Shown here piece by piece: positions 1 to 12,953 of a stretch of 64,000 nucleotides of DNA. The stretch is taken from positions 6,706,193 through 6,770,192 of the forward strand of contig SCHM01000001.1 in the NCBI GenBank assembly GCA_004123355.1, written 5' to 3'. The stretch is from Amphirosellinia nigrospora (Eukaryota > Ascomycota > Sordariomycetes > Xylariales > Xylariaceae). A program made the position numbers and the translations under genes. Positions within the stretch are counted from its first letter, which is position 1, and every line of letters begins with the position of its first letter. The notes below the pieces were generated by a model. That model ran no database searches. It was given only the letters and a program-made list of their open reading frames with translations, and had not been told where the DNA came from.

Positions 1-3000
1 GATACTCGTAGTTCCTAGTTTCCACCCGGCCAATATTGGGCCGATCCCCGCCCTGGCCACCACGTACCTGGCCTGGCCAATATTTGTAGCTGGACGGGCT
101 TTCTGTAACTGCGAATGGGTGATAATTGTAGGATAAGGGCTGCGGGGTTACCGAGTGAACTTGCTGTAGGACCGCCACGATGTCTAACGAGGAATTGCTC
201 TACGTGCTGTAGGGCAACGATGGTGTGGTTTAGATATTTCTATTAGTAATGCAGACGACGATGGAGGGAGTTCGTTGTGTAAAGCCTGCTGCCTCTGGGA
301 GGAATATATTTCCTACTAGTACTGGCGCTATCCCGAGAACCTCTTTTTCGTAGAGGAGACAAATTGACCTGTCCAGGTGTAGACTTAGAACTTGCCAGAA
401 TCTAGGTAAGGTGAAGGATGGTAGGAGTAGTTAATAATAATAATGGTGGATGCTTCGAAAGGGCGACTGCTGGTGGGAGAGAAGCAGGGGAAGTTGGGTC
501 AGTGCTCTGGATGAGAGCGGTACGAGGATCAGCTGGCCTAGAGTGCCCAAGCCGGGACTTGCTACCACTATGATTGCCAATGAAGAGTGACGCAAGAATT
601 TGACCAGTCAGAGTCCTCCTTAGAAGCCCTGCACAATGAATGGCTGGGGAAGGTCTTGAGACGCAAATCTTCAATACTAGGGTCCAAGTGATAGACTAAT
701 TAGCACCCTAGTGGAGGAACGATAGTTCTCGAGTAGTGAAGGAGCTGTAATAAATCGTTGTAACCTGGCTTGTCTTTCGATGTGGTGAGAATTGGCGCCT
801 TTGAAGCAAAGTATACACAAATTTGATGGAGATGATGTTACGATGTGGCGAACTGTGCCTTACTATAGTGGCTTCGTGATGATTTTCGTACTCGAAGGGC
901 TGAATGGAAGAAGAGACGTGGGTGGAGCTCCTAGGCTAGTAGTTCATTCAAAGTTATTCTGAGCAAAGTTGCTACTCTTGAATCAATACAATGTCTTCTC
1001 AAGCTATTGCTCCGATCCAGGATTCTTATCAAGGGAATATTCTCAATTCGTGCTAGCCTGCGTGTGGGCCAAACATGGGTAGGTATGATTTGGCCAGCCG
1101 GGGTACAGACTCCCAGGGGGCCCTTGTGAAAGTCGACATAAAAAGGTGGTGCTGAGTTACCGACAGGGCTTAGAGCCTTACCTTACTTGATGAAGGTACA
1201 TTTATACTTAGGGATAGGACTTCAGGTCATACAGTACGTTATGTTATATACATGAAGTGAGACAGTAATACAATGTGCCAATCAACCTGAGCTCGAAACC
1301 TCGCAGCCTTACAGCCCGAACCTATCAGACCATCGAATGCTTGTTTTTGAATACTTGTTTTTGCAAGGAGTACGCGAAACATCGTGATACAATTGCTAGC
1401 AGTCGTCAGGGTGCTACTAGTATACCGGCAGCTTTCCGGCAAATAGTGACATCGGACCCTAGAACCACATACTAGGGAGTTGGTCGATGGCGCCTCCTAT
1501 TGACAACAACGTTGATCAGTCTCCCCACGGCCTCTGAGGTCGACTACCTGCGACTACTACGAATCTGACCACAAAGCAAAGGCAGTGGAGACTTTCGGGT
1601 ACCAATATGCTCAACTTTCTAGCTTTCTCAGTTTTGGCACTCAGAGGGCGGGTATCGACCTGACAGAAAATGAAGGCATCGTGATGGAGCTGCTAGCCTA
1701 TAGTTGCTGTGTTTGGAGTGTACACGTAAGTCGGCATGCAGTTCGCATAGGTAGACATGATCAGTCGGGCGGTGAGACCGACGCGTGACATACGGGGGCA
1801 GATGAGGCTGGATTGTACTGCGTTGCTACATAATGTATGTAGGTATGTCTTGAGGTGGGCTTGTGGAGCCGGTATCGAACCGAAGAGGTAAACGACCACG
1901 ATACTTTCTTGGCCATGTGCTCTCTGATGAATTCGCAACAAGCTGTTTACTACAACAGCTCTAGCTGATCGGCGAGTCCTGGGGGCTAGTGATGCAATAC
2001 ACGGGCAGAGATACGAAATGTAACTGCATAACTGCGCATCCATCGTGAGTGGCAGAGTGTTACTGGTGGGCTATTGGTCACGAGCCCACCGTTGGGTTAA
2101 ACGGTCTGGTGTACGAAAACCTTGTCAGAATCATTCCAAACCTCATTTCCAGAGACGATCATAGTATGTGAGTACCAATACTCGACAACGAAGTTGGTCT
2201 GATCTCAATAACCGCCTGAGACGGTACTACCTGGCTGATATTACCACTTGTAGAGGTTATATTGTGTAAATGTGTACCTAATATGACGGGCGATAGCCTG
2301 AACATCGTGACTCGGGACGGGAAGATGAAACAGGTGGGTTTTTCTGGGTCATAGGTCGACGACTAATGCGCTCTCGACAGCGGTAATGACGAGCCTGAGA
2401 AGCTAGGCCAGCTAAGATTAGGGGACCCATACCGGCCAGCACATCCTACATAAAATACGCAGGAGATACATAATAACCTGTACGATGTGTAGCCTGTCAC
2501 TTCAAGCTCAACATCATAGGTTGGGGACACTTTGAGATAACTGGTGATCAACTTGCCCGAGCACAGCATGTCGGGGTATGCTATGCTCTGTGTACACTAC
2601 CTACGCCGTACTAGTCTAATCAAGTGAAAACAATGAATGCAATCACAGCAAACTCGCATGTTGTGGATACATGCTAATACCATCTTACCACCGCGAGCGG
2701 TGGTAGTGGCACGCTCTCCCAAATCTGGCCACGATCGAAAGAAATCCCTTTTGGCGTCCACACCGCGGAAAGCGGGAAGCATGCTTTAGGGGCAATTCGT
2801 CCTGCACGCAATGCCACTACACTATCGTACTAAACCTGCGGAGCAGGAATCCCACGATGTGTACGGCGCGTACTGTGTGTGCTAGGTGTCTATCGCCCCC
2901 AAGATGACCGGCCGCAGTACACGATATCGACAAGATATGGAATATTTACACTAGACAAGTCCCTGGCGGGTAGAACCGCTCGAGTATCATTGACTTCCGG

Positions 3001-6000
3001 ACTAGGCTAGTCACGCAATTTGAGAAACCCCCAGATTCTATCGTACACCTTATGCGCGACTTTGGGTGACACGTCTGATCAAGCCATCAGGTACCAACCA
3101 ACACGCGAGTGGTCAAGCATGGGGGGGGAGCTGATTCCAGCCCAACGCCGCTGAAGCGGTGTCGCATCGCAGCCTTCCTTGTTAGTTACGCAGGGCCGCA
3201 GAAGGATCGCCGACACAGCCAGACCTTTGGCACATACCTACGTATTTATTTGCGGGGCGTAATAGACCCATGGATTGGACCATCATGTCCCTAGGTGTAG
3301 CGGCTTCACCAATCACTGGCGCGGATGTACTCATTTCATACCCCGAGCGGTCGGGCCTCGTGTATCTGACGGTAGCTGATCCTTGACGAGTAATACTGGC
3401 ACAGGACACAAGCTGCAGGGCTCTGACCATGGAGTACACTAGGTTCTTCGGTGTGAGATCCAGCGCTACGGTGAAGACTGAAGGGGGCAAACAGAAATTG
3501 GTAGTGTCGAGCTTCGAGGTTGAGCCTGAGCTGAGTAGGTAAGGAGCCCTCGTTCCCCATACATCTCTTTCTGGCAACGGTCCATAAACAATGAACTGCA
3601 TAAGCGTGTAACGTAGGCCACCATCGAGCAGAATTGGGCACACAAGCCACGACATTGACGCTTTGCATATGTATGTGCGTTGTACGTGCCAAGCTAGCAG
3701 AGTGCGGTAGAGGGGCGGATGTTGAACAGCTGTGTGATGAGCATGTCCGTCATGTTTTCAAATCTCTGCTGACCCCTGCCGAGCACCGCTACCTGCTCTA
3801 TAGGCACACGAAGAAATAATACAACATACACTACTGGTACACTACATTATATGTATGCAGCGCCGATACAATCTGGATTGTCCGTAGAAGACCTACATTA
3901 GTAGACACTAGATGGTAATTTGACCAAAAATGTCCTCCCGCCCGGCCTTACCAACTGCGGCCTTCCATGCGACCTCGAAAAGAACAACTTCCAAAGTTAC
4001 TTACATAGCAGATTATTTATCACTCCCGCCCGCGTGAGATTACGAAATTGCTGGCCTGAACCCCCATAGCAGTATCCATAATAAGCGCAAGGATCCTGTC
4101 CCGACTTCTCCAACCCAGGCATCTGGGTAAGGAACCATGGTCTAAGCCACCTCAGGCATAGTGTCACTTCAGCGGCAAGTAGTCGACAAATGCCTGTTGT
4201 TCGATTACACTAGAACACAAGCAGTGTGTTTCTCGAGCAAGCCTTTGTTTCAAGCCGCCTGCCTCGATGAATTGCTACCAACCATAGTGGAAGATGACGA
4301 AAGCAAGTAAAAGAACGTGTCATCTAGTCTACTGTAGACGCTGTCATATCCGCGCGCCCATGCTATTTTATAATGTCGCATTCTAATAAGCTGTAGGTCC
4401 AGCACGCTATGTCACATTTGACGATCACACTTTATGCAATTAATAACGGCACTTCGTGATCTACCTATAGGTACGCATTGCACAGAACGATGTGACCATA
4501 TGGCCCTGACGCCCATTCATGCTTCTAGGTTACGAATTAAGCCAAGAGGAGGGATGAGAAGATAGGGACTGACCAACCGGTATTGACTGGTAGTGTTGAC
4601 ACCTTAATACAGTATAGCATCGTGCAGCGACCGACACCTTGTACCCTGAATCCTACCAGGAGCTTCCCCTTTGTATTTATTACGAATTTCTCCGGTTCAA
4701 GGTAATTTGCTTTCCATAACATTGCTTTTTTCTTTTTAAACGTAGCCGGGGTCTACCTTGTATAGTTCGGCAAGGATGTCCGAGCCACTTTGACAATCAC
4801 CCAATGGAGTGTCACGCGTGGTTATATCAGAATCGTGTTATATACGTATCTTGCATGGTGCTGCTGCAAAGAATCATCTGCGTCATTCCGAGGCTAGTCA
4901 TAAACAAGAGTTCCAAATCTGACAGAGTCCTTTCCTTTCTGTGTATAGTACCGTAGCCATCGGACGTGCCAGCACGTGGTTTGCCCGATATGTCCCAGCT
5001 TTAATCAAACCCATGCTGATGTAGCGTGGGCGGTCAATCAAACAATCACACGCGCCACGAAAACAGGCGATGACACCGTTGGACAATGGAGCCAGGCACG
5101 GCTCGCTACGCGGAATGAATGATCAACGATCCCCTACATACCTTGCCACTACCTTGCCATCGAGCTCGCTTCGCTCGATTAGGCCAGAGCTATCAGCCGC
5201 ACAGCGCTTCGATGCGCAGATACTAGCAGATGCCGGCGTGTATTCGTGTGGGGAGAGATGGTCAGAAGAGCTAGAAGAGTTTTCGCATTGGGACGACGGT
5301 GTCTACACTATATAATACTAGGGGGGGGAGAAGGACTCAAGCCTCAGCCGTTCATCTTGCCGGCCCGTTCCATATTGCGTGTTCATGTATTAATAGGTAG
5401 GTAATAGTAAGTTACCGTCGGCACTACTGTACCATAGTACGTTATTAAAACGTTTTCTTCATGTTAGCGCCGTGGGTATTTACTATAGCTTTGTTCCGGT
5501 AAGACCTATCCCTAGGCATGAAAGCTACCGAATATCGCACCCCGTCATCGCCTACTTACTTCTTACTTGCACTACTAGACGATGTCTAGTGTCAAGGTAG
5601 CGCTTGTTAAGGCCCTGTCAGTGGGTGGCTGGGAATACCACACCTCTCGCCTCAATCACTAACTCATTCGTTCTGGTTGTTGCCGAGGGCTCCGCATTCG
5701 ATCGGGGGCAGAATGGGACCACATGCGTATAAAATCTGAAAGGTATGGCATGCAGATGCATTCTGCAGCTAAGGAATGGCTGCAGCAGTCTGCAGCTCCA
5801 GAGAACAGGGGTCGAGAACCTTGGGCAGAAGCGGGTCCGACTGAAAGAGACCATACTTACATAGTACCGTAGTACTGTAGAACCCTCAACGCCTTCTTGT
5901 ACTATGTAACACACCTCAACGACTAGTGTAGCAAATAACTAAAGAGAACTACTGGGCAGGTAGAACTGGACTAGCTACGTGGTCTATCTACACAACGAAG

Positions 6001-8440
6001 CGAGGGAGAGATAATATCGTACTAAGTATGCAGATACTGTTGCTGTACGCACGTAATAAATTAGCTAGGGTGGCGGAATACATGCATTCAATTAAATTTT
6101 ATATGTATAAAATAAATCTACCCAATCCTGAACCCAGAAAAGGGGCCCTAGTTTGTACCAGGTCACTCCCATATAGGCTATGATATTCGAGATTAGTGTT
6201 GTCATTTATCTTAGAAAAATTAGGGTTGTCTTACGGCTTGTTGAGATACCAGTAAAGCAGTGAAAGTATTTGTGTCGTGTGGTTGAACTAAGGGGACGGT
6301 AGTATAGTGCCATGTGAGACCCGCTTCTTCCATGCCCTGGATCTTGATTGGAATCGTTGCTAATTAGTATAGACATCACGTTCCTTGTATGGAAGGGCTT
6401 AGTGACACTTCCAGAAGCAAGCTATGATTTATCGAATTCTAACCCCCCCTCAGTAACCGCCGAATATATGTGCCTGGAACAAGCGGTGGGATCTTCCCGT
6501 ATAATGTGCAAATTAGTAATGCAACCACACGAACAAACCGAATGAGAAAGGAGTGTCGTTCATGCTTTTTATGAGTAGAACACATTAAACTAGTCTTCCC
6601 AACAATCATATTAGTCCATAAGCCTTAGCTTCAGAGAGGTTACAAGGAGATAATCAATGAGCAATAGTGGGAGAAGATATGCAGTTTCGTCACTCGGAAA
6701 AAAATGACACTTATTGAATCCAACCAGGCCACCCCTCGGGTTCCGGGTTGCTTCCCCTAGCTTGCCTTGCCACCAGTTGAACATCAATCCTGTGGTCCAG
6801 CTAGCACTGTATAATACAGTGTATACAGTTTGGGCTTAGCCTGCTGTAGTCGACGGTGGTTTTGTGTATTCGTCTGTCGATGCTAGTAAAACCTTAGCTA
6901 TTATATGATACCAGGGCAAAGAAGTCTGGACTTCCTTTGGTAAGTAGTATCTAGAGGCTACGATAGGAATTTTTTACTCGCAAAAAATACCAGATTTAAT
7001 TTACCGAAGAATGCAATCCGATTCATGCCGCTTGCCGGTTTGAGTCTTTCTATGGATCCCACACGACAAGGATTACCAGTTCCGGGAGGCACCCGGACAG
7101 GGCCCAGCCAACGCGCAGTAGTCGAGATGTACTTATCAACTAACAGCTAAATAGATTTGAAAGCTGCTATCAAAACCAAACACGTGGATTTGTCGACGAA
7201 AAGATCTGACGCCATGTCTTAAACAACTTGCTTACACGATATCGTATTTTCGATAATTTTATCAACCTGCGAGTCGGCTTCAGGCCTATTAGTATGTCTA
7301 GGTTTTTGTGGGTACTCAGAGACATGTGCCTTTTTTTCCCTTCTCGAATCCCCATCCCTCGCTAGTCGCCATGCGGAGAGCCGGGTGGGGATGCAGGAGA
7401 GGGTGAAAGAGACTTGACTTGCCAAAAACTTGTCTTGCCCAGATTTTCATTTTCGCAAAAGAACCAGGTAAGACAGTCCCGACCGCATCGAATCGTGGTC
7501 ATGTGGTCGTGGCGATTGTACGGTTGAACCAAGAGGCGCACTTGGTGGCAGAACCACCCAAATTAAATCTTGATCATATTCCAATCTGGAGGACAGGCTT
7601 TGTTGTCATCTTTTCGGTTCCCGAATCCAGATGCGCTTAACTACTGATGGTAAGGGCTGCATCGGTGGCTGCTAGTCTGCTGCAATGCAATCGGCGCCGG
7701 CGGGCTTCATCCGCGGAGACCAACGTCCGTTGCCGGCTACGGTCAGACCAGACGGGAGGAGAAAAGCCTGCTTCACGATAGCCCTACACCGACATTGCAG
7801 CAAATTTGTGTGCCGCATAGGCGAATAGGACCGTGCATGAAATGGCGTCGCATGAACGCATCAAGGGTATATCCGGTATCCACGAGGTTAAACGATGAGT
7901 AAGTTGCACGGAATAGCTACACGTAAACAGCGGTCACCGTATCATATCATGTGTCTATACATTAGGCTGCTCCCGGCTCTACGGCGGTGAGAGTACCGTA
8001 CAGTAAGTTGGACAACATGGTACGATGTTTAGTCGGATATCTGTTCACGATGTTTCGACTTAATACCCCACCATCTGAGAATATGAATTGGCGGTCAACC
8101 TCGTCTTGGACATCTTTAATGCCACGGGGCTCATCAATTGGCGATCCGATTCTAACGACCTCATTCTCGTGAAGAACATGAGCAACATATCTAGATAAAG
8201 ACTATGTTCGTACGCCATCTCATTCTCATTGCTAACCAAACTTACCCTCATCTATATTAAATCATTATGCATTTGAATGTGTTCAGACGTGGTACGAGGT
8301 ATAGATTTGTGATCTAAAGGCACGAGACGTTCATGCTGCCAGTCTTTGGCGACGGCTAGCCACCTCAGTAACTTCGGTAGGAAACCTATACTCATCTCCG
8401 TCAAGCGACAGAATGGATGAAGCAGCGGCCGTGTGCATGT
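1..8440. other. Long gene-poor stretch, no recognisable gene
   Basis: I see no gene I can support in these 8.4 kb. The longest open frame is 157 codons on the minus strand (3182-3655). It overlaps a 118-codon frame on the same strand and has no recognisable motif. By a rough estimate, one or two frames this long are expected by chance in a window of this size and base composition. No tRNA, rRNA or transposase motif was recognised. Base composition is ordinary rather than strongly AT-rich, so it does not look like a classic RIP-mutated block. Small hairpins occur, for example a 7-bp stem with 7-nt loop at 5159-5179. Confidence 0.6.
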
Positions 8441-8515
8441 CGACGTCGGGCGATCGCCTTCTAACTTGAGCCGCCGGGACGGTAGCTACCGTCGCCTGCA
8501 AGCGAGAGGCGCCTC
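8441..8515. repeat. Cluster of four perfect GC-rich palindromes
   Basis: Four perfect palindromes lie in 75 bp: CGACGTCG (8441-8448), GGCGATCGCC (8449-8458), GACGGTAGCTACCGTC (8478-8493) and GAGGCGCCTC (8506-8515). They sit about 410-480 bp upstream of the SMP-30-like gene. They could be binding sites for dimeric regulators or a structured element; the sequence alone does not say which. Confidence 0.6.
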
Positions 8516-8923
8516 GACGGAGAAACTATAGATTGAGCGGTTACAAGGCCCGCGTCTCCGGGGAATTAGGGCTACGTAGTTGCGCTCTGTCTTCTTAAAA
8601 CCAATCACTAGCCACCGCTCTACCGCAGAGAAAAGTCGAATTTAATACATTGAGGGTACATATTGATCTCTAAATTTGTGAGGAAACACCGTGTGAACGC
8701 CGTGAGAACCGGTGCAACACCGAGCAACAAACACAGCGAAAGCTGGTAAATAGACACTAAGACGATCCCGCAGGCTAAAAGAGGTTCCACTACCTCCACC
8801 CCCTCATCGTCGTCGTGAACCGTGAACACCGACGACGCAAACAAAAACCCCTGACCAGGTGGACATCGCGAGCTCGAGGTCTCGAGGAACCCAAGTCGTA
8901 ACCGGACAGTGGCAAACACCAGA
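8516..8923 (+). promoter_or_regulatory. Upstream region of the SMP-30-like gene
   Basis: This is the presumed promoter and 5' leader of the SMP-30-like gene. I see no clear TATA box. A minus-strand open frame of about 108 codons crosses it but has no recognisable content and is treated as chance. Confidence 0.4.
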
Positions 8924-10043
8924 ATGTCAGCTCTGTCTGAACCCACGTTGCAGGAGTGGCACGTTACCGAGCCATACCTGCACTTACACTGCGCTCTTGG
9001 CGAGGGGCCGTACTACGAAGCGGAGACGAACAGTCTGCGATTCGTGGACATCAAGAAGAAGCGCGTGCACTGGGTGAACCTCGACGAGGGCCCGGCGTCG
9101 GCGACGACGGTGCAGCTGGACAGCCCCGTGACCGTGACGGCAGACATCGAGGGCGTCGACCCGCGGGAACGCATCCTCATAGCCGTCAAATATGGCATCG
9201 CCGTGCTGGACCGTAAGACGGGCCAGTACGAGTACGTCGCTCGCTTCGCCGAGGGTGACAACGAGAGACTGCGTAGCAATGATGGTGCTGCCGACCCCCA
9301 CGGCAGGTTTTGGTTGGGCTCTATGACCGATATCGGACTGGATCTCCAACCTGAAGGTAAGATGAAGAGGGTCACTCACACAAATTCATCATGGCGGTCC
9401 CGAGAACTCGTCGATGGCTGGGTGCTGCTGCTGGAGGCATGGTGCTGCGTCTTGTTACGGTCCCCATGCTTGTACCAGGGGACGGGTATAGGCACTCGAG
9501 ACATCTGACACGGAAATACATTGCATACACAGGCTAACCCGCAGACCAGGACACGTCTATCTCTTCAGTGGTGGCTCCGTCGCGCAGTCTATGCGACACC
9601 CAGTGACGATCCCCAACGCCATTGGGTGGTCACCAGACAAGACGACCATGTACTTCACCCACTCGACAGCGCGGACTGTGTTCGCGTGGGACTACTCAGC
9701 GGAAGACGGGAGCTTGTCCAACGAGCGCGTCTTCTACAGTCACGAGGGGCCAGGAGAGCCGGACGGTTTCCGTATCGATACAGACGGCAACATGTGGCAT
9801 GCCGTATATGGCGAGTCTCGCGTGCTCAAGATCTCTCCCGAGGGCAAATTGGTCGGTCAGATCAACCTGCCAACACATAACATTACATGCACACAATTTG
9901 TTGGCACCGAGCTGTTCATGACTACCGCCGCCATGGAGAAGGGCGAGGGATCAGACCGGGCAGTTGAGCTGAGCGGCGCAGTATTCAAAATAGACGTAGG
10001 AGCAAGGGGGCTAGATCCTTTCGCGTTCAAGTTACGCAAGTAA
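8924..10043 (+). CDS. SMP-30/gluconolactonase/LRE-like beta-propeller hydrolase
   Basis: Two exons, 8924-9356 and 9550-10043, give a 308-residue protein. The 193-nt intron is GTAAGA..CAG, and splicing restores EGHVYLFSG across the junction. The family folds as a six-bladed propeller that hydrolyses sugar lactones or related esters using one divalent metal. The three expected metal ligands are visible: Glu27 in LGEGPYY, Asn167 in IPNAIGWSPD and Asp216 in EPDGF. The substrate-loop motif NDGAADPHGRFW is also present. Length matches the family (about 300). No signal peptide is seen, so it is probably cytosolic. The in-frame GTG five codons upstream is rejected in favour of the ATG at 8924. It converges with the methyltransferase gene, with 152 bp between the stops. 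The true substrate is unknown, because fungal members are not all gluconolactonases. Confidence 0.9.
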
Positions 10044-10195
10044 TCGATAACCTAGAACAATTTTTTTATGGACGAGGACTTTAATTAAAGAAAGTCTATC
10101 ATGTGTGACTAGTGTGCTTGTTTCTTTATCAGATAACTATATTCGAGACGACTACAGCCGCCACAGACAGTCCTTCATGTTTCATGCGTGTACTT

Positions 10196-11284
<1,089 letters not shown>

Positions 11285-12049
11285 AATTTTCTGTGCCGTC
11301 TTTCCCCCCCACAACCGGTGAAGCGGGAACTAGAAAAACTAAAGGGGACACTAAAGATGAGAACAAACAAGGCAATAATCAAGAGGTAATTCTGCCTATC
11401 GGTGTTCTAATCGTGAAACCGGGCTTCGGTCATTCTATGCATGTCTCTGAAAGTATTATACTAAGGAACGAAAGTTCAAGTCGGCCGGGCCGGACGAAAA
11501 ATAGCTGGGGAAACTCTCGGTAAGTGGTGCTCGTTATCACGTGTGGCAACAGCGACATTCCAATTGCGGCCTCTCATCATCAACTGCCAGAAAGCGTTTA
11601 ACTACGCGACGGAACGCGACAACATTTTCTTGCAAGGGATTTTGTCTAGAATCTTCTCGTCTCTCTCATAGTATCTTGAATTGCTGCTTATGACCAATCA
11701 TGTCACAAACATAAAGTCAATGCGAAATAAAGACGCAAACGCAATAATCTCTGTTCGTTATTCACAGACTAATAAAGTCAGGTTAAAGTCCAGAATATAA
11801 AGTCGAGCGAACTCGACATGGAACACATAAATTCGCTTGAAGAGATTATAAAACTGGTGAAGTAATGTATAAATAGCCCCGAGACTGGGTAGTGAGAGGA
11901 GTGAGCTTATGAAGGCAGCTTATTAAAACAATAAAAATGGCAAATTAGAATTGACTAAACCCCATAGATTGGTAGTGCTGCACACTGCCATCAGGGCAAG
12001 CCATCAAACAACAACCTTCTGTGACCAATTTGAGTCGTGTCTACCACCC
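11285..12049. other. Intergenic: methyltransferase promoter and 3' flank of the Gly-rich gene
   Basis: No gene is seen. The left part is the presumed promoter of the minus-strand methyltransferase gene. The right part is the presumed 3' untranslated region and terminator of the Gly-rich protein gene and contains a run of related 8-mers, listed separately. Confidence 0.5.
11711..11804 (-). repeat. Five GACTTTAT-type 8-mers downstream of the Gly-rich gene
   Basis: Read on the minus strand, the 94 bp contain three exact GACTTTAT (plus-strand 11711-11718, 11772-11779, 11797-11804), one GACTTTAA (11783-11790) and one GTCTTTAT (11727-11734). They lie 246-339 nt past the stop codon, so they could fall in the 3' UTR. 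Function is unknown. Confidence 0.5.
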
Positions 12050-12953
12050 TTAGTAGCCATGCCCATATCCACCGTGGCCGCCATATCCGCCATGGCCATA
12101 ACCTCCGTAGCCACCATGACCATAGCCTCCTCCATAACCGCCGTGTCCGCCACGGTATCCACCCTCATAATCATGGCCTCCATGGCCATAGCCTCCGTAG
12201 CCTCCGTAGCCACCATGACCGTAGCCTCCGTAGCCACCATGGCCATAACCTCCTCCGTAGCCTCCGTAGCCTCCGTGACCATAGCCTCCTCCGTAGCCTC
12301 CATGGCCGTATCCGCCGCCATAGCCCTTCTCATCCGGCTCGGCTAGGAGCTGAGTTTTCTCATTGTCATCCGGCTCATCTTGTTTCTGACTGTCATCGCT
12401 TGGGGCAGCATCCGACTCCTCGCGTTTGCCATGGCCATGGCCACCGCCTCGGCCGCCACCACCTCGACCACCGCCGCCTCGACCACCACCGCCTCGACCA
12501 CCACCGCCTCGGCCACCGCCACCTCGGCCGCCACCACGGCCGCCACCACCTTGGGCAAGGTCACGAGCATCGTTGCCAGTATCATCTCCGCTGTCTTGGC
12601 GGCGGCAGCCACCACCGTAACCGCAACCACCGCCGTAGCCGCCATAGCCGCCGTGATGGTGATGGTGGCGGAAAAAGCCATCCTCACCGGCCTCGTCTCT
12701 CTTGACGGTGGGCGCCGCCTCACGCTCTGCAGGCGTAGCGGCTTTCTGTTATTTGAGCGTACCATTAGCCAAACTTTGGTTGCCAAGTAGATGAAGTACG
12801 GAAACCGGGGAGGGTTTGGGCTGTGAATGGTCGTCATCTGCCGGCTGAAGACTTGGAATAATAACTTACGATAGCCGGGTTCGCAACAGGATTTGCGAGG
12901 ACGGCAGGGCTGAGCATCAGCACAGCGGCCAGGAGGGACTTGGTGATCTGCAT
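12050..12953 (-). CDS. Secreted Gly/Tyr/His-rich repeat protein with Kex2-type sites
   Basis: Two exons, 12953-12870 and 12745-12050 (124-nt intron), encode 259 residues. Residues 1-20 form a clear signal peptide (MQITKSLLAAVLMLSPAVLA). The mature part has a propeptide-like stretch ending in Lys43-Arg44, then a short HHHHHGGYGGYGGGCGYGGGC block with two cysteines (69, 75) and Arg76-Arg77. An RGG-like block of GGGGR units follows (94-130), then Lys135-Arg136, an acidic linker, and a long tail of GYGHGG-type repeats to the C-terminus (169-259). The three dibasic sites suit Kex2 processing in the Golgi. The reading frame has no internal ATG and was confirmed codon by codon without a stop. Composition resembles structural, adhesive or metal-binding cell-wall proteins. 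I do not recognise a named family and do not assign a function. Confidence 0.85.
12053..12325 (-). repeat. Coding repeat: GYGHGG-type tandem tract
   Basis: These 273 bp encode the last 91 residues of the Gly-rich protein, almost only Gly, Tyr and His in variants of GGYGHGGYGG. The DNA repeats (GTAGCC and TCC-ACC units on the plus strand) are near-identical, so copy number is likely to vary between strains. Confidence 0.85.
12440..12550 (-). repeat. Coding minisatellite: GGGGR units
   Basis: About seven units of 12-15 bp encode the GGGR/GGGGR block (residues 94-130) of the Gly-rich protein. Unit boundaries are marked by the plus-strand TCG or ACG codon complement. Near-perfect units suggest recent slippage or unequal exchange. 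Confidence 0.85.

Noticed and set aside
1855-1930. tRNA-like B-box (GGTTCGATACC on the minus strand) with a partial A-box-like TGGCCAAG
   Set aside because: The T-stem pairs in only four of five positions, no matching acceptor stem is found 70-90 nt away and no anticodon arm can be drawn. A similar B-box-like string at 60290-60300 also lacks tRNA structure.
3182-3655. 157-codon minus-strand open frame
   Set aside because: Its length is near the chance expectation for the window, it has no motif, and another frame on the same strand is open for 118 codons over the same bases.
12050-12953. Reading the Gly-rich protein as a Kex2-processed ribosomal peptide (RiPP) precursor with repeated cores
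   Set aside because: The dibasic sites lie only at block borders and do not separate repeated identical core peptides, so a structural repeat protein is the simpler reading.
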